DNA of 64,000 nucleotides from Leptospira idonii. Lineage in GTDB: Bacteria; Spirochaetota; Leptospiria; Leptospirales; Leptospiraceae. The notes beneath the pieces are model-generated. The model did not search any database, was not told the origin of the DNA, and saw nothing but the letters and a program-made list of their open reading frames with translations. The position numbers and the translations under genes were made by a program. Positions 44,903 through 53,999 of this stretch are shown piece after piece. How positions within the stretch are numbered: the stretch's first letter is position 1; the number at the start of each line of letters is the position of its first letter. The stretch spans positions 62,001-126,000 of the forward strand of contig NZ_RQHW01000003.1 of assembly GCF_004770995.1 (NCBI RefSeq). Reading direction: 5' to 3'.

Positions 44903-47582
44903 TTTTCTCTAACGCTCGCAATGTGCTATCCAACTTTTCTTTCCAAGTCGCATACTTCTCTTTTTCTTTTTCCACAACTTCGGGTTTTGCTTTTTCCACG
45001 AAAGCGGGGTTATTGATTTTAGCTTCCAGTTTTTCCATTTCCAAAACGATTTGTTTTTTCTCTTTTTCCAATCTTTGTTTTTCTTTTTCAAAATCAAAGA
45101 TGCCCGCCAAAGGAAGAACGATTTCCCCTATGGAAAAGGCTCCCACAGAATCGGTATTCGTTACCTCATGAGCATTGTCGAAGAGAATAGAATCTGCTTT
45201 TGTTAGCTGAAGAAGGGATTTATATTCTTTTTCTATCATCTGAGAAACAAAAGCTTCAGACGACTTCAGAATGATTTGGCATTTTTTTTCAGGCTTCACT
45301 CCTAATTCCGCCCGCATATTTCGAACCTTGGTTACGATCTCCTGCAGAACTTCCATTTTTTTAACCGCAGGATGATCGGAAGAAACTCCATACTTCACCG
45401 GGAATTTGGTTCTTACTAAAAGTTCGTCGGAAAGAAGAGAATGAATCTCTTCCGTCAAAAAAGGCATAAAAGGATGGAGCAGTCCCAAAGATTTGTTTAA
45501 AATACTAACAAGAACTTGGCGGGATGCCTCTTGGGATTCAGGAGTTACGTTTCCGTAAATTCTTGCTTTGGAAAGTTCTATGTACCAATCACAGAAAGAT
45601 CCCCAAATGAATTCGTACACCAAGTTTGCCATTTCGAAGAAATGATAATCGGCATAAGCTTTTTCATACGCCTGTAAGGTTTTATCGAATTCATGAAAGA
45701 TCCAAAGGTCGGTCTCTTCCAATTTGGACAAATCGGGTTCCTGGACTTTAAAATCTTCGGGAAGATTCATGAAAATGAATCTGCTGGAATTCCATATTTT
45801 ATTACAGAAAGATCTATAACCGTCTAACCTAGATTCATCGAACAAGATATCTTTTCCTTCCGGAAGAACAGCTGCCAGGAAAAAACGAAAAGAATCAGTT
45901 CCGTATTTGGTCATCATGTCCAGAGGATCCACTACGTTGCCCAAAGACTTGCTGAACTTTTTACCGTCTTTATCTCTCACTAGTCCGTGAATCAAAACTT
46001 TATGGAAAGGAACATCTCCCATAAACTTCAATCCACTCATGATCATACGAGCGACCCAAAAGAATATGATGTCGAACCCGGTAACTAAAACAGCAGTAGG
46101 ATAATAATTTTTTATTTCCTTTGTTTGTTCCGGCCATCCGAAAACCGTAAACGGCCAAAGTCCGGAAGAGAACCAAGTATCCAAAACGTCTTCGTCTTGA
46201 GTGATCTCACCATCTTGGAAAGTTTTACCTTGTTTTCGAAAAAGAGATTTCGCTTCTTCCAAAGATTCCGCAACGACCAAAGAACCGTCAGGAAGATAAT
46301 AAGCGGGAATTCTATGTCCCCACCACAATTGCCTGGAGATGCACCAGTCTTTGATGTTTTCCATCCACTCGAAATAAGTTTTTTCCCACATCTTAGGTTG
46401 GAACTGAACTTTACCGGAACGAACAGCATCGATCGCAGGTTTGGCGAGACTTTCGATTTTCACAAACCATTGCGTAGAAAGCATCGGTTCGATCACCGCC
46501 CCGCCTCTTTGGTTGTGTCCTACACTGTGAGTATGATTTTCTATTTTTTCGATATAACCTAAGGATTCAAGTTCCTCGACCACTTTTTTACGTGCTTCGA
46601 AACGATCCATTCCTGCGAATTTCCCCGCTAATTGGTTGAGGGTCCCGTCCAAATTCATCACAAGAATAGGAGTGAGCCCGAGGCGCAATCCCGCCTCATA
46701 GTCGTTAGGATCGTGTGCGGGAGTGATTTTTACTAGTCCCGAACCGAATTCTTTATCCACGAAAGAATCGTAAAGAAGAGGAATTTCCTTATCCACCAAA
46801 GGAAGAATTAGATTTTTGCCTTTGAGAGAAGCATATCTGGGATCTTCCGGATGAGCGCATACCGCTACGTCCCCGAACATGGTTTCCGGTCTTGTGGTAG
46901 CTACCACAATATAGTCGTCTTTAGAAAGAGATTGAATGTTTTTTCCGGAACGAACCGCTTCCGCCTTGGGATAACGAATATGATAGAGTTTGCCTTGTTT
47001 TTCCTTATACTCCACTTCTATGTCTGAAATGGCGGTTTTAGTGACAGGGCACCAGTTGATGATTCTTTCCCCTCTGTAAATCAAACCTTCTTCATATAAC
47101 TTCTTAAATACAAGAATGACCGCTTTGGAAAGTCCTTCATCGAAGGTGAACCTTTCTCTGCTCCAATCCACTGACTCACCTAACAAACGTTGCTGGCGAG
47201 TGATCATTCCACCGGAATGAGCTTTCCATTCCCAAACTTTTTTATTGAACTCGTCTCTGGTGAAGTCGGTTCTCTTTTTTCCTTCTTTAGCTAACTCTCG
47301 CTCTACGACTACCTGAGTGGCGATTCCCGCATGATCCATACCGGGAACCCAAACTACGTTTTTACCTTTTTTCCGTTCGATACGGATGATGATGTCTTGG
47401 ATGGTGTGATTTAAAGCATGTCCGATATGCAAATTTCCCGTTACATTGGGAGGAGGAATGACTATGGAAAAACTTTCTTTCGCAGTCTGATCGGGAGAAA
47501 ACGCTTTCGCATCTTCCCATTTCTGAATCCATTTTGATTCTACGGATTCGGGTTCGTAACGGTCGGAGAGTTGTTTGTTCAT
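44892..47582 (-). CDS. valS: valyl-tRNA synthetase
   Basis: The 896-residue class I enzyme charges tRNA-Val. The HIGH motif is in [21 protein letters not shown], the editing domain in [22 protein letters not shown], the [11 protein letters not shown] block is present, and the KMSKS motif appears as [16 protein letters not shown]. The C-terminal coiled-coil domain typical of ValRS is seen in the last 70 residues ([28 protein letters not shown]). It overlaps purD by 11 bases. Confidence 0.97.
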   Translation of the reverse strand: MNKQLSDRYEPESVESKWIQKWEDAKAFSPDQTAKESFSIVIPPPNVTGNLHIGHALNHTIQDIIIRIERKKGKNVVWVPGMDHAGIATQVVVERELAKEGKKRTDFTRDEFNKKVWEWKAHSGGMITRQQRLLGESVDWSRERFTFDEGLSKAVILVFKKLYEEGLIYRGERIINWCPVTKTAISDIEVEYKEKQGKLYHIRYPKAEAVRSGKNIQSLSKDDYIVVATTRPETMFGDVAVCAHPEDPRYASLKGKNLILPLVDKEIPLLYDSFVDKEFGSGLVKITPAHDPNDYEAGLRLGLTPILVMNLDGTLNQLAGKFAGMDRFEARKKVVEELESLGYIEKIENHTHSVGHNQRGGAVIEPMLSTQWFVKIESLAKPAIDAVRSGKVQFQPKMWEKTYFEWMENIKDWCISRQLWWGHRIPAYYLPDGSLVVAESLEEAKSLFRKQGKTFQDGEITQDEDVLDTWFSSGLWPFTVFGWPEQTKEIKNYYPTAVLVTGFDIIFFWVARMIMSGLKFMGDVPFHKVLIHGLVRDKDGKKFSKSLGNVVDPLDMMTKYGTDSFRFFLAAVLPEGKDILFDESRLDGYRSFCNKIWNSSRFIFMNLPEDFKVQEPDLSKLEETDLWIFHEFDKTLQAYEKAYADYHFFEMANLVYEFIWGSFCDWYIELSKARIYGNVTPESQEASRQVLVSILNKSLGLLHPFMPFLTEEIHSLLSDELLVRTKFPVKYGVSSDHPAVKKMEVLQEIVTKVRNMRAELGVKPEKKCQIILKSSEAFVSQMIEKEYKSLLQLTKADSILFDNAHEVTNTDSVGAFSIGEIVLPLAGIFDFEKEKQRLEKEKKQIVLEMEKLEAKINNPAFVEKAKPEVVEKEKEKYATWKEKLDSTLRALEKIGN

Positions 47583-47625
47583 AGTAGCCGGAAATTTCTA
47601 GGTCTTACTATGTTTCTGCGCAGGG

Positions 47626-47654
47626 TTAGGGGTCAAGGAATCTGTGACCCCTAA
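47626..47654. other. stem-loop between the phosphatase gene and valS
   Basis: TTAGGGGTCA at 47626-47635 and TGACCCCTAA at 47645-47654 are perfect 10-base arms around a 9-base loop. On the minus strand this lies after the phosphatase stop and upstream of valS. It lacks a T-run in that direction, so it might be a processing or partial termination hairpin rather than a simple terminator. Confidence 0.4.
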
Positions 47655-47658
47655 AAGC

Positions 47659-50634
47659 CTATTTTTTACGCAAAGCAATCATTGCCACGTCATCGGAGAG
47701 TTGGGAAAGTCCCGGCTTTTTCAAATCGTAATTCGTATGAGTCTGTAGGTCGGAAACAACGATTTGGATCAATTCTTCGGGAGATTTTTCTCCGTTTTCC
47801 CGAATGAGTTTGGCCACTCTTTCCTTGGTGTACATACTTCCGTCGGGAGAACGGGCTTCATCCAAACCGTCCGTATATTGAAAAAACAAATCTCCAGAGT
47901 CCAAATTCAAAGCCCTTCTTTCGACTGTGGTTTCGAAGAAAGAATTTTCATCCATACCGATAGGAAGTCCTCCTGCGGGAAGAAGATGGATTTTTTTCTC
48001 GGAAGCATCGTAAAACACCGGTTTGATATGACCTGCGGAAATATATTCGATTCGTGAATTTACGGAATCGAAAATTCCCATAAAAAAAGTAACGAAGATA
48101 TGATCGGGAGTATCGTCATAAACATGAGCATTCACTTCCAAAAGAATCTTTTTCAAATTCCTTTCCCCTCTTCTCAAGATGGAACGGATTTGAGCACGGA
48201 ACAATGCCATGATGATGGCAGGCCCCACACCGTGATTCGAAACGTCCCCGATGCAAAAGGCAACTTTCCCATTTTCTAATTCAATGAAATCGTAATAATC
48301 GCCGCCTACTCCTGCCATCGCTTTGTAAAAGGCACCGAATTCCACTTGGTCTTTCAAATGAGTGGGAAGGGTTTCGGGGAGAAGTCGTTTTTGAATCTCT
48401 TCTGCGGCAAGAAGTTCACCTCTCATTTCCTCGCCTTCCTTCAAACCTTTCACCATATCATTCAATGATTCGCTTAAAATTCCTATCTCATCATAACCGG
48501 CTCTAGGAAACTGCACTTCCAAATTTCCTTCTCCGATTTCTTCGGCTTTTCTGCTGATGAGGCGAATTCGTCTAACGACAAACGAAGCCAATACATAAGC
48601 TAACAGAATAGCGATGATTCCGATAATTGCAGTGAATTGAAGAAGTTCTTCTCTGTTTTTGCGCATCTGTCTTGCGCCGTCCGTTCTATCGATGAGGACA
48701 ATGTTGTAGCCGAGAAGATCTTTTCTAAGAAGATCATAAACCAAACCTTTTCCGATTTTTTCTTCCAACATGGAAAGAGGAGCTGAGTCGAGCGCCCACA
48801 TCATTTCTTCCGCTTCGCTTCTGCTGCGTACTAAAATTCCGGAATCCCATTTGTTTTTCGTAAACTTAGGGAGTTCGGTTTCGGAATCTCCGGAAAGAAT
48901 CCAATCCCGCAAAAGTTTCCATTTAACTTGTGTTTCTTTTCTTTCCGGAGCTTCTTTATAATATCTTCTCAAGCCCGAAGAACCGGTTTGGAACGAAAGA
49001 AAAGCAAAATCTTCCAACGCGGCTTCTCTCAAACCGTAAAAAGAATCTTCTATCCTTCTTTCTGATATGGAACTCCAATCTTCCTTAGTTCCTTCCAGTT
49101 GGAGCAACGCATCTCTCAGTTCTTCCTCTGCCGCTTCCAGACTTTTGATTTTGTCTTGGATTTCTTCCGCTGATAGTTGTTTTTCTCCTTCCTTAGGAGG
49201 AGTTTTGGAACGTTTCTGCCAATCCGTAATCTCTTTGGATTTTTCAGAGATTTTGTTCGTAACGGATTCTTTTTTCTGTTTCCAGCCTTTTTCTAAATCG
49301 GAATAAACCTGTTTATAAGGTTGAAGAGATTCCAGTTTGATTTCTCTTTTCTTCAATAATTGTCGATAAGCAGCCGTTAGAGATTTATATTCCGCATCCG
49401 AAGAAGGTTTTACCTTTCCTTCTTTTCTCAAAAAGGAAATTCTAGCTTTCAACTTCTGGGACAATTCACCGATCTCTAAGGATATTTTTTTATCCTCTTC
49501 CAAGTAAGATCTCCAAATGCTATCCTCTTTCGCCAATTCTTCCGCGATGAGCCTGGATCTCTCCGCAGTGATGGGGCTTCTGAAAACGGGGCGGTACACC
49601 ACTTCGAATTGCCTCCCCCCTACTTCGTAACTTTCCGACTCAGATTTGTTTTGGATCGTATTCAGAACGTCCTTATCCTGAAAGAGAGAAGCTTTACTTG
49701 CCTTAAATTCCTGATTTTGAAATAATTTTTTTCCGGTTTCAGAGGAAACGGAAAACAACAAACCGGTATCCAAAGTTTCTTTTCCGTTTCTATCATAAGC
49801 TAAAATTCTGATTTTATCCGGAACCAAACCCAAAGAAGAAATTTTATCCTTATACGAACCACGGAAAAAAGCCTGTAAGGCCTTAGCCAAAGCGGTTTCT
49901 CCCGATTCTATTTTTTTCTCATTGATAGGAATGTTTTTTTCGGAAGTTTTTCTCTCTCTTTCCAGCTTATCTTTGTTTGCTGTTAGTTTCTTCTGATCTT
50001 TAGGAGCCAAACCTTCCTTGAGCAGTTCTTCCTCTATGGCTTTTTTCTCTTCTTCGATTTCTTCCATTCTGGATTTGGAAGTTTCGATGCCGATTCGGGA
50101 AGAAGCGATTTTCTCAGCTAAAACTCTGATTCTCTCATATTGAACAGGATCTATCGGCGCTCCGTTTTCTTTGCGAAGACGGTTTTTTACATTCACTTCG
50201 AAATCTACGATTTCCTTTTCGGAAAGATAACGGGAAAAATAAGTATCTACGGAATGATATACGTTGCCTCGTTTCACATTGAGGCCTATGGACTGCCCGA
50301 AAGATTTTAAGGCTCCGAAAAAACCTTTTTCTTTGCTGACGACCGTCCTTTTGAATTTACTGAGTTCTTTTTTCTTTTCTTTAACTCTGATTTTATATTC
50401 TTCGACTAACACTAAACTGCGGCTTAGATTTTCCAGATCGACTACGACTGAGCTCACATATTCGAGAGGACTTTTAAGCTCCATTCCCAGTTTTTCTTCC
50501 AAGGCGGAACTCTGTTGCCTGTAATGAATGACCGAGGTGATGGATAAGATCGTAATAACTAGAATTGCAGTGAAAAAAGAAAGTTTGGCACGGATTCCGG
50601 GCAGAACCGCTCTTAAAAATTTATTTTTGATCAT
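47659..50634 (-). CDS. large membrane PP2C (RsbU/SpoIIE-type) phosphatase with HAMP
   Basis: At 991 residues this is far larger than RsbU. An N-terminal transmembrane helix (LSFFTAILVITILSITSVIHY) is followed by about 620 residues, very rich in Lys/Glu with long predicted coiled coils, a second transmembrane helix (FTAIIGIIAILLAYVLASFVV, about residue 680), a HAMP domain (RRIRLISRKAEEIGEGNLEV) and a PP2C domain (about 750-991). The phosphatase motifs AGVGGDYYDFIELENG, FCIGDVSNHGVGPAIIMALF, VTFFMGIFD and ISAGHIKP carry the metal-binding Asp and Gly residues. In partner switching such a phosphatase dephosphorylates the STAS antagonist. The ATGA overlap with the RsbW-like gene supports that. Confidence 0.9.
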   Translation of the reverse strand: MIKNKFLRAVLPGIRAKLSFFTAILVITILSITSVIHYRQQSSALEEKLGMELKSPLEYVSSVVVDLENLSRSLVLVEEYKIRVKEKKKELSKFKRTVVSKEKGFFGALKSFGQSIGLNVKRGNVYHSVDTYFSRYLSEKEIVDFEVNVKNRLRKENGAPIDPVQYERIRVLAEKIASSRIGIETSKSRMEEIEEEKKAIEEELLKEGLAPKDQKKLTANKDKLERERKTSEKNIPINEKKIESGETALAKALQAFFRGSYKDKISSLGLVPDKIRILAYDRNGKETLDTGLLFSVSSETGKKLFQNQEFKASKASLFQDKDVLNTIQNKSESESYEVGGRQFEVVYRPVFRSPITAERSRLIAEELAKEDSIWRSYLEEDKKISLEIGELSQKLKARISFLRKEGKVKPSSDAEYKSLTAAYRQLLKKREIKLESLQPYKQVYSDLEKGWKQKKESVTNKISEKSKEITDWQKRSKTPPKEGEKQLSAEEIQDKIKSLEAAEEELRDALLQLEGTKEDWSSISERRIEDSFYGLREAALEDFAFLSFQTGSSGLRRYYKEAPERKETQVKWKLLRDWILSGDSETELPKFTKNKWDSGILVRSRSEAEEMMWALDSAPLSMLEEKIGKGLVYDLLRKDLLGYNIVLIDRTDGARQMRKNREELLQFTAIIGIIAILLAYVLASFVVRRIRLISRKAEEIGEGNLEVQFPRAGYDEIGILSESLNDMVKGLKEGEEMRGELLAAEEIQKRLLPETLPTHLKDQVEFGAFYKAMAGVGGDYYDFIELENGKVAFCIGDVSNHGVGPAIIMALFRAQIRSILRRGERNLKKILLEVNAHVYDDTPDHIFVTFFMGIFDSVNSRIEYISAGHIKPVFYDASEKKIHLLPAGGLPIGMDENSFFETTVERRALNLDSGDLFFQYTDGLDEARSPDGSMYTKERVAKLIRENGEKSPEELIQIVVSDLQTHTNYDLKKPGLSQLSDDVAMIALRKK

Positions 50635-51059
50635 AAGGTTTCTCTTGGATAAATCAATGTTAACTGGTTCTTTTGGGAGTCGGAAAGATACTGATAACGA
50701 AGAGACATGATGTTTCGAATCGACTGAAGTCCGAATCCTCCATCTGCGCCTTCTTCATAGAGTTTCTCCAAATCTTCACTTTCCTTTAGGGTGGGATCGA
50801 AGGGAATTCCTTCATCCGTAATTACAAACAAATAACCTTCTTCGTTTTCCGACATTTTCAGTTCGATTAAGGAAAGTTTTTTTTCAGGAAAACCGTGTTC
50901 GATGACATTCGTAGCGGCCTCATCCAGACAAAAAACGATTCTAGATTTGACCAGATCGGTACAATCTTCCCCTAAAAAATGACGAACCTTTTCTCTAATG
51001 TTTGTTAGTTCCCCTAAGTCGTTCGGGAAACGGAAGGAGGTTTCCGGTCTGAACTTCAA
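50631..51059 (-). CDS. RsbW-like GHKL serine kinase / anti-sigma factor
   Basis: The start is a TTG at 51059 that overlaps the stop of the STAS gene, giving 142 residues; a longer in-frame start at 51257 lies mostly inside the STAS gene and is rejected. The fold is GHKL: N-box CLDEAATNVIEHGF, G1-type DEGIPFDP and G2-type GADGGFGLQSIRNIMS. Family members phosphorylate a STAS protein and bind a sigma factor or other target. The sigma factor is not in the window. The stop overlaps the phosphatase start by 4 bases. Confidence 0.88.
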   Translation of the reverse strand: MKFRPETSFRFPNDLGELTNIREKVRHFLGEDCTDLVKSRIVFCLDEAATNVIEHGFPEKKLSLIELKMSENEEGYLFVITDEGIPFDPTLKESEDLEKLYEEGADGGFGLQSIRNIMSLRYQYLSDSQKNQLTLIYPRETL

Positions 51060-51397
51060 ATCCCGGCCAATGCTTCCTCTAAATTTCCGAAGATCTTGAC
51101 CTTTTTCGTGAAGTACATAAGTTCCATCGTATCTTTCACTTCCTTCTTCAAATGACAGAAAACGATTTCTCCCGATTTTTCCTTCAAAAATTTCTGCATT
51201 GCATTGAGAACTCCGATCCCTGCCGAAGCGATATAAGTTAGAAGAGTGCAATCGCAAACGATTAGATTCACTCCGTTATTTACAGCTAACTCTAGTTTTA
51301 GTTTCAAATCGGGAGCCGTTTTTGCGTCCAACTCTCCTCCGATTTTCAGAATCAAACGATTGCCGTCCAACTTCTCGCTCAATGTAAGATTTGCCAT
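51056..51397 (-). CDS. STAS-domain anti-sigma factor antagonist (RsbV/SpoIIAA-like)
   Basis: This 113-residue protein is one STAS domain: LILKIGGELDAKTAPDLKLKLELAV, CDCTLLTYIASAGIGVLNAMQKFLKEK and IVFCHLKKEVKDTMELMYFTKKVKIF. The Ser in YIASAGIGVL is at the position phosphorylated in SpoIIAA/RsbV (usual D-S-S/S-A-G). It should bind the RsbW-like kinase encoded next in the unphosphorylated form and release that kinase's target. Its ATG is a single base from the stop of the upstream gene. Confidence 0.92.
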   Translation of the reverse strand: MANLTLSEKLDGNRLILKIGGELDAKTAPDLKLKLELAVNNGVNLIVCDCTLLTYIASAGIGVLNAMQKFLKEKSGEIVFCHLKKEVKDTMELMYFTKKVKIFGNLEEALAGI

Positions 51398-51398
51398 T

Positions 51399-52322
51399 TC
51401 ATAATCCTTTTTTTAAGTCTTTCATCAAATCTTTCGCTTGTATGATTCCGTACAGTTTTCTTTCCAAGGAATCGATCTCGTAATAATTTTTGATATCCGG
51501 ATTTCCTTCGAAGATATGCGCATACTTACGAATCCCTTGGATCGCCTTTCTTGCGTTACCTTCCAAAATTCCTTTTGTAACGGAATAATAAAGATCAATA
51601 GCTAGAGAATCCATCACATTCTGTTTGAAGCCGGGCTCTCTTTTATCCACAGCGGAAAGTAATTTTTCCACCTCTGATTCGTTATATGAATCGGAATCGC
51701 TGTAATCGATGATGTATTTGGATAAAAGTTTTTTGCAGCGGGAGAAATTATTCGTTTTGCTTGCCGCAAGAATCTGCTGGTAAAGATTATGAACTTCCTT
51801 TTCCAGATATACTTTTTGATGAGCCGTATCCAATTTCACAGGCTCGAAAGCGGATCTCAATTCGTCTCCCGTAAAGTTACGAATCGTATCTTCAAATAGT
51901 TTTTCGTTTTTTGTCTGAGTGAGGACGGAAAAATCTTTCAAAGACTTTTCGATTGCGGAAACGAAATCCAAAGCTTCCGGAGTTTGAGCAAGTTTCTGAT
52001 CTTCCTGAATTCTTTCCAAAAAAAAGATGCAGGAATCACCTAATGCGGACAAGGTTTCGGACAAAGCGTTCGACACCAAACGTTTGCACTGCGGACCGAT
52101 CGTATTTTGATAGGCGGGATCTTCAATATCCTCTTTCAGCTTGTCCATCATCTTCCCTGCGGAGAGACTCGACTGCGCCTTGTCTTTTTCCCATCCGGCA
52201 TAAGCCAAAGGGTCATAGAGATATTTTCTAAAATGAGATTTTCCGGACAATGCCAGAAGGCGGATGGTTTTTACCAATTCCTGAGCCAGAGCTTGGGAGA
52301 TAGAGATTCTTCTTTCAAACAT
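51399..52322 (-). CDS. hypothetical helical protein in the partner-switching operon
   Basis: A 307-residue protein, almost entirely predicted helical and charged, with no signal peptide and no motif I recognise. It begins MFERRISISQALAQEL and contains repeated helical pairs such as EKEVHNLYQQILAASKTNNFSRCKKLLSKYI and DLYYSVTKGILEGNARKAIQGIRKYAHIFEG, with a TPR- or ARM-like rhythm. It is the first gene of the four-gene operon and ends a single base before the STAS gene. It is thus a plausible adaptor or input protein for the switch; that is inference from position only. Confidence 0.75.
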   Translation of the reverse strand: MFERRISISQALAQELVKTIRLLALSGKSHFRKYLYDPLAYAGWEKDKAQSSLSAGKMMDKLKEDIEDPAYQNTIGPQCKRLVSNALSETLSALGDSCIFFLERIQEDQKLAQTPEALDFVSAIEKSLKDFSVLTQTKNEKLFEDTIRNFTGDELRSAFEPVKLDTAHQKVYLEKEVHNLYQQILAASKTNNFSRCKKLLSKYIIDYSDSDSYNESEVEKLLSAVDKREPGFKQNVMDSLAIDLYYSVTKGILEGNARKAIQGIRKYAHIFEGNPDIKNYYEIDSLERKLYGIIQAKDLMKDLKKGL

Positions 52323-52604
52323 GGATTAGAGATTAAAAACAGAAAGGAAATGGAAATCTCCCAATTGCTTCTATGCCTCAGATTGGCCGCATCAGCGCTC
52401 CCAGTAAAGCAAAAGATGGCGCAGGAAAGGGGAAGAAACACCAAGAAAAAAACCCAACAGAAAAGCAATGGAGGATGGAAAAGATGATAAAGGACAGAGA
52501 ATTGGATTTGAAGACTTATAAATTATGTCCCATAGAAATGGACCAAAGGCAGATCCTTTTGGATGTACATTGACAGGAAAAACCCGAAGGAGAACCTGAC
52601 ACGC

Positions 52605-52754
52605 ATGAACTCAAAAACAGCAAAAATTCTCGGAAAATTCGCAACTCTGAAAGGTGTTTCTGAAAAACAGCTTAAAAGAGAGTGGCTTGCGCTTTCTCAT
52701 GTTGACAAAGACAAAAAAAGACAAGAAATCCTCAAAGAACTAGTTAAAAAATAA
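52605..52754 (+). CDS. small basic protein, 49 residues
   Basis: From ATG at 52605 the frame gives 49 residues, MNSKTAKILGKFATLKG then VSEKQLKREWLALSHVDKDKKRQEILKEL. It is preceded by AAGGAGA, with a slightly long spacing of about 12 bases. An in-frame TTG at 52563 is possible but less likely. The protein is Lys-rich and helical, possibly nucleic-acid-binding, with no recognised family. A terminator hairpin follows the stop immediately. Confidence 0.65.
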   Translation: MNSKTAKILGKFATLKGVSEKQLKREWLALSHVDKDKKRQEILKELVKK

Positions 52755-52776
52755 AGAGAGGCCTTCTGGCTTCTCT
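52755..52776 (+). terminator. terminator hairpin after the small basic-protein gene
   Basis: AGAGAGGCC at 52755-52763 pairs with GGCTTCTCT at 52768-52776 (9 bases with one G-T pair) around the loop TTCT. A pyrimidine-rich stretch (AACCTTTTCCTTCC) follows. The position directly after the stop codon fits an intrinsic terminator, although the T-run is broken by C. Confidence 0.65.
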
Positions 52777-52854
52777 AACCTTTTCCTTCCCGAATCTTCC
52801 TTTTCCTTAAAAACGCACTTCTCCTCTTTTCCACCCGTCTAAAAAATAACATTC

Positions 52855-53304
52855 ATGAAACTTCTTTGTTCCTTGGCTGTCGCATTCAGCTTGCTTATGT
52901 TTGGTGGATTCGGATGTTCCGAGTCACCTCGTTCCAGCATATTACCTCTATTTCAAGATTCTTTGCAGATGGCAGGAAAAGAAAATAAAAAGCTCATCGT
53001 ACTTTTCAGTGCCGACTGGTGCCCGGACTGCAATGCACTGGACCGCATTCTTACTTCGGATTCCCGAATCAAAGAACTGATCACAAATCATTACATCATT
53101 TTGAAAGTGGATGTAGGAAGATTCGATCAAAACTTGGATCTGGATGAACGATTGGAGCATCCTATTGGAAAAGGAATTCCTGCACTTGTGATTTTGAATC
53201 CTTCCGAAACGATCATAGCTACTACCAAAGGCGGGGAATTTTCCAACGCCAGCAAAATGAGCAACGAACAAGTATTAAATTATCTAAATCGATTCGCAAA
53301 TTAA
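52855..53304 (+). CDS. thioredoxin-fold lipoprotein
   Basis: This 149-residue protein has a lipoprotein signal (LAVAFSLLMFGGFGC, lipobox Cys about residue 21) and a thioredoxin-like domain with the redox motif SADWCPDCNALDR and the cis-Pro loop GKGIPALVILN. It is probably an envelope thiol reductase or oxidase that works on exported proteins; direction is not determinable. The gene after it, 17 bases on, codes another exported protein with thioredoxin-like features, suggesting a two-gene unit. Confidence 0.87.
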   Translation: MKLLCSLAVAFSLLMFGGFGCSESPRSSILPLFQDSLQMAGKENKKLIVLFSADWCPDCNALDRILTSDSRIKELITNHYIILKVDVGRFDQNLDLDERLEHPIGKGIPALVILNPSETIIATTKGGEFSNASKMSNEQVLNYLNRFAN

Positions 53305-53320
53305 ATCAATTGAGGAAACA

Positions 53321-53845
53321 ATGTCTCGCAAACTCTCTATCCGAAAACACATCCTTTCTGTTCTCACCGGAATTTTAGTCTTATTCGCTTCGGGCATATA
53401 CGCTCAAGAAGTTGCAGAGATCAAACCCGGATCCGACTTCCCTTCCGTTTCTCTTACGGATCAACACGATGAGAATGCATCCATCACTCAGGAAATTCAA
53501 AAGATCCTTTTTGTTTCGGATATGGATGCGAGTAAAATCGTTCATAAGATTCTTGAGAAAGACGGAGATGTTTTATTGAATGCGAACCAAGCAGCATTTA
53601 TCTCCGACATCCATAGAATGCCTTCTCTTATCACAAAATTTGTAGCACTTCCCAAAATGAAGGGATATTCGTACAGAATGCGTTTGATTCGAGACGACAA
53701 AACTGGTTCCTTTTTTCCACAAAACAAAGGATCTGTCACTCTGATCCGACTGGAAAAAGGAAAAGTGGTAACTGTTGATTTTACGAACGAAGAAGAGAAA
53801 CTCAAAACCTTCCTAGTTTCTCCGAAACCAAACTCTAAAAAGTAA
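53321..53845 (+). CDS. exported hypothetical protein
   Basis: The 174-residue protein has a cleavable signal peptide (HILSVLTGILVLFASGIYAQ) and a mature region starting with KPGSDFPSVSLTDQHDENASI, which looks like the entry strand of a thioredoxin-like or AhpC-like fold. No Cys is present in the chain, so it cannot be a redox enzyme of the usual type. It follows the thioredoxin-fold lipoprotein by 17 bases, which may hint at a shared target. Function unknown. Confidence 0.75.
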   Translation: MSRKLSIRKHILSVLTGILVLFASGIYAQEVAEIKPGSDFPSVSLTDQHDENASITQEIQKILFVSDMDASKIVHKILEKDGDVLLNANQAAFISDIHRMPSLITKFVALPKMKGYSYRMRLIRDDKTGSFFPQNKGSVTLIRLEKGKVVTVDFTNEEEKLKTFLVSPKPNSKK

Positions 53846-53858
53846 TTAGAAATTTTCT

Positions 53859-53888
53859 AAATATGTGGTAACTAGTTACCACATATTT
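53859..53888. promoter_or_regulatory. 30-base perfect palindrome
   Basis: Bases 53859-53888 form a perfect palindrome without spacer, with half-site AAATATGTGGTAACT. It sits 13 bases after one plus-strand stop and 111 bases before the monooxygenase start. A run of T follows a few bases later (TTTTTT at about 53893), so it could terminate the upstream gene. The spacerless symmetry fits an operator equally well. Confidence 0.5.
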
Positions 53889-53999
53889 CACATTTTTTTC
53901 ATAAATCCCCTCAGCGGCAAAAATTCTACTTGAAACAGTGTTCTCTTTTGGGGAGACTATTCGACTTAGAATCACTTCCCGTAACGAGAGATAAAAAAT

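Noticed and set aside
52373..52573. 66-residue plus-strand frame upstream of the small basic protein
   Set aside because: No ribosome site of note and low-complexity charged composition; I see no support beyond the open frame.
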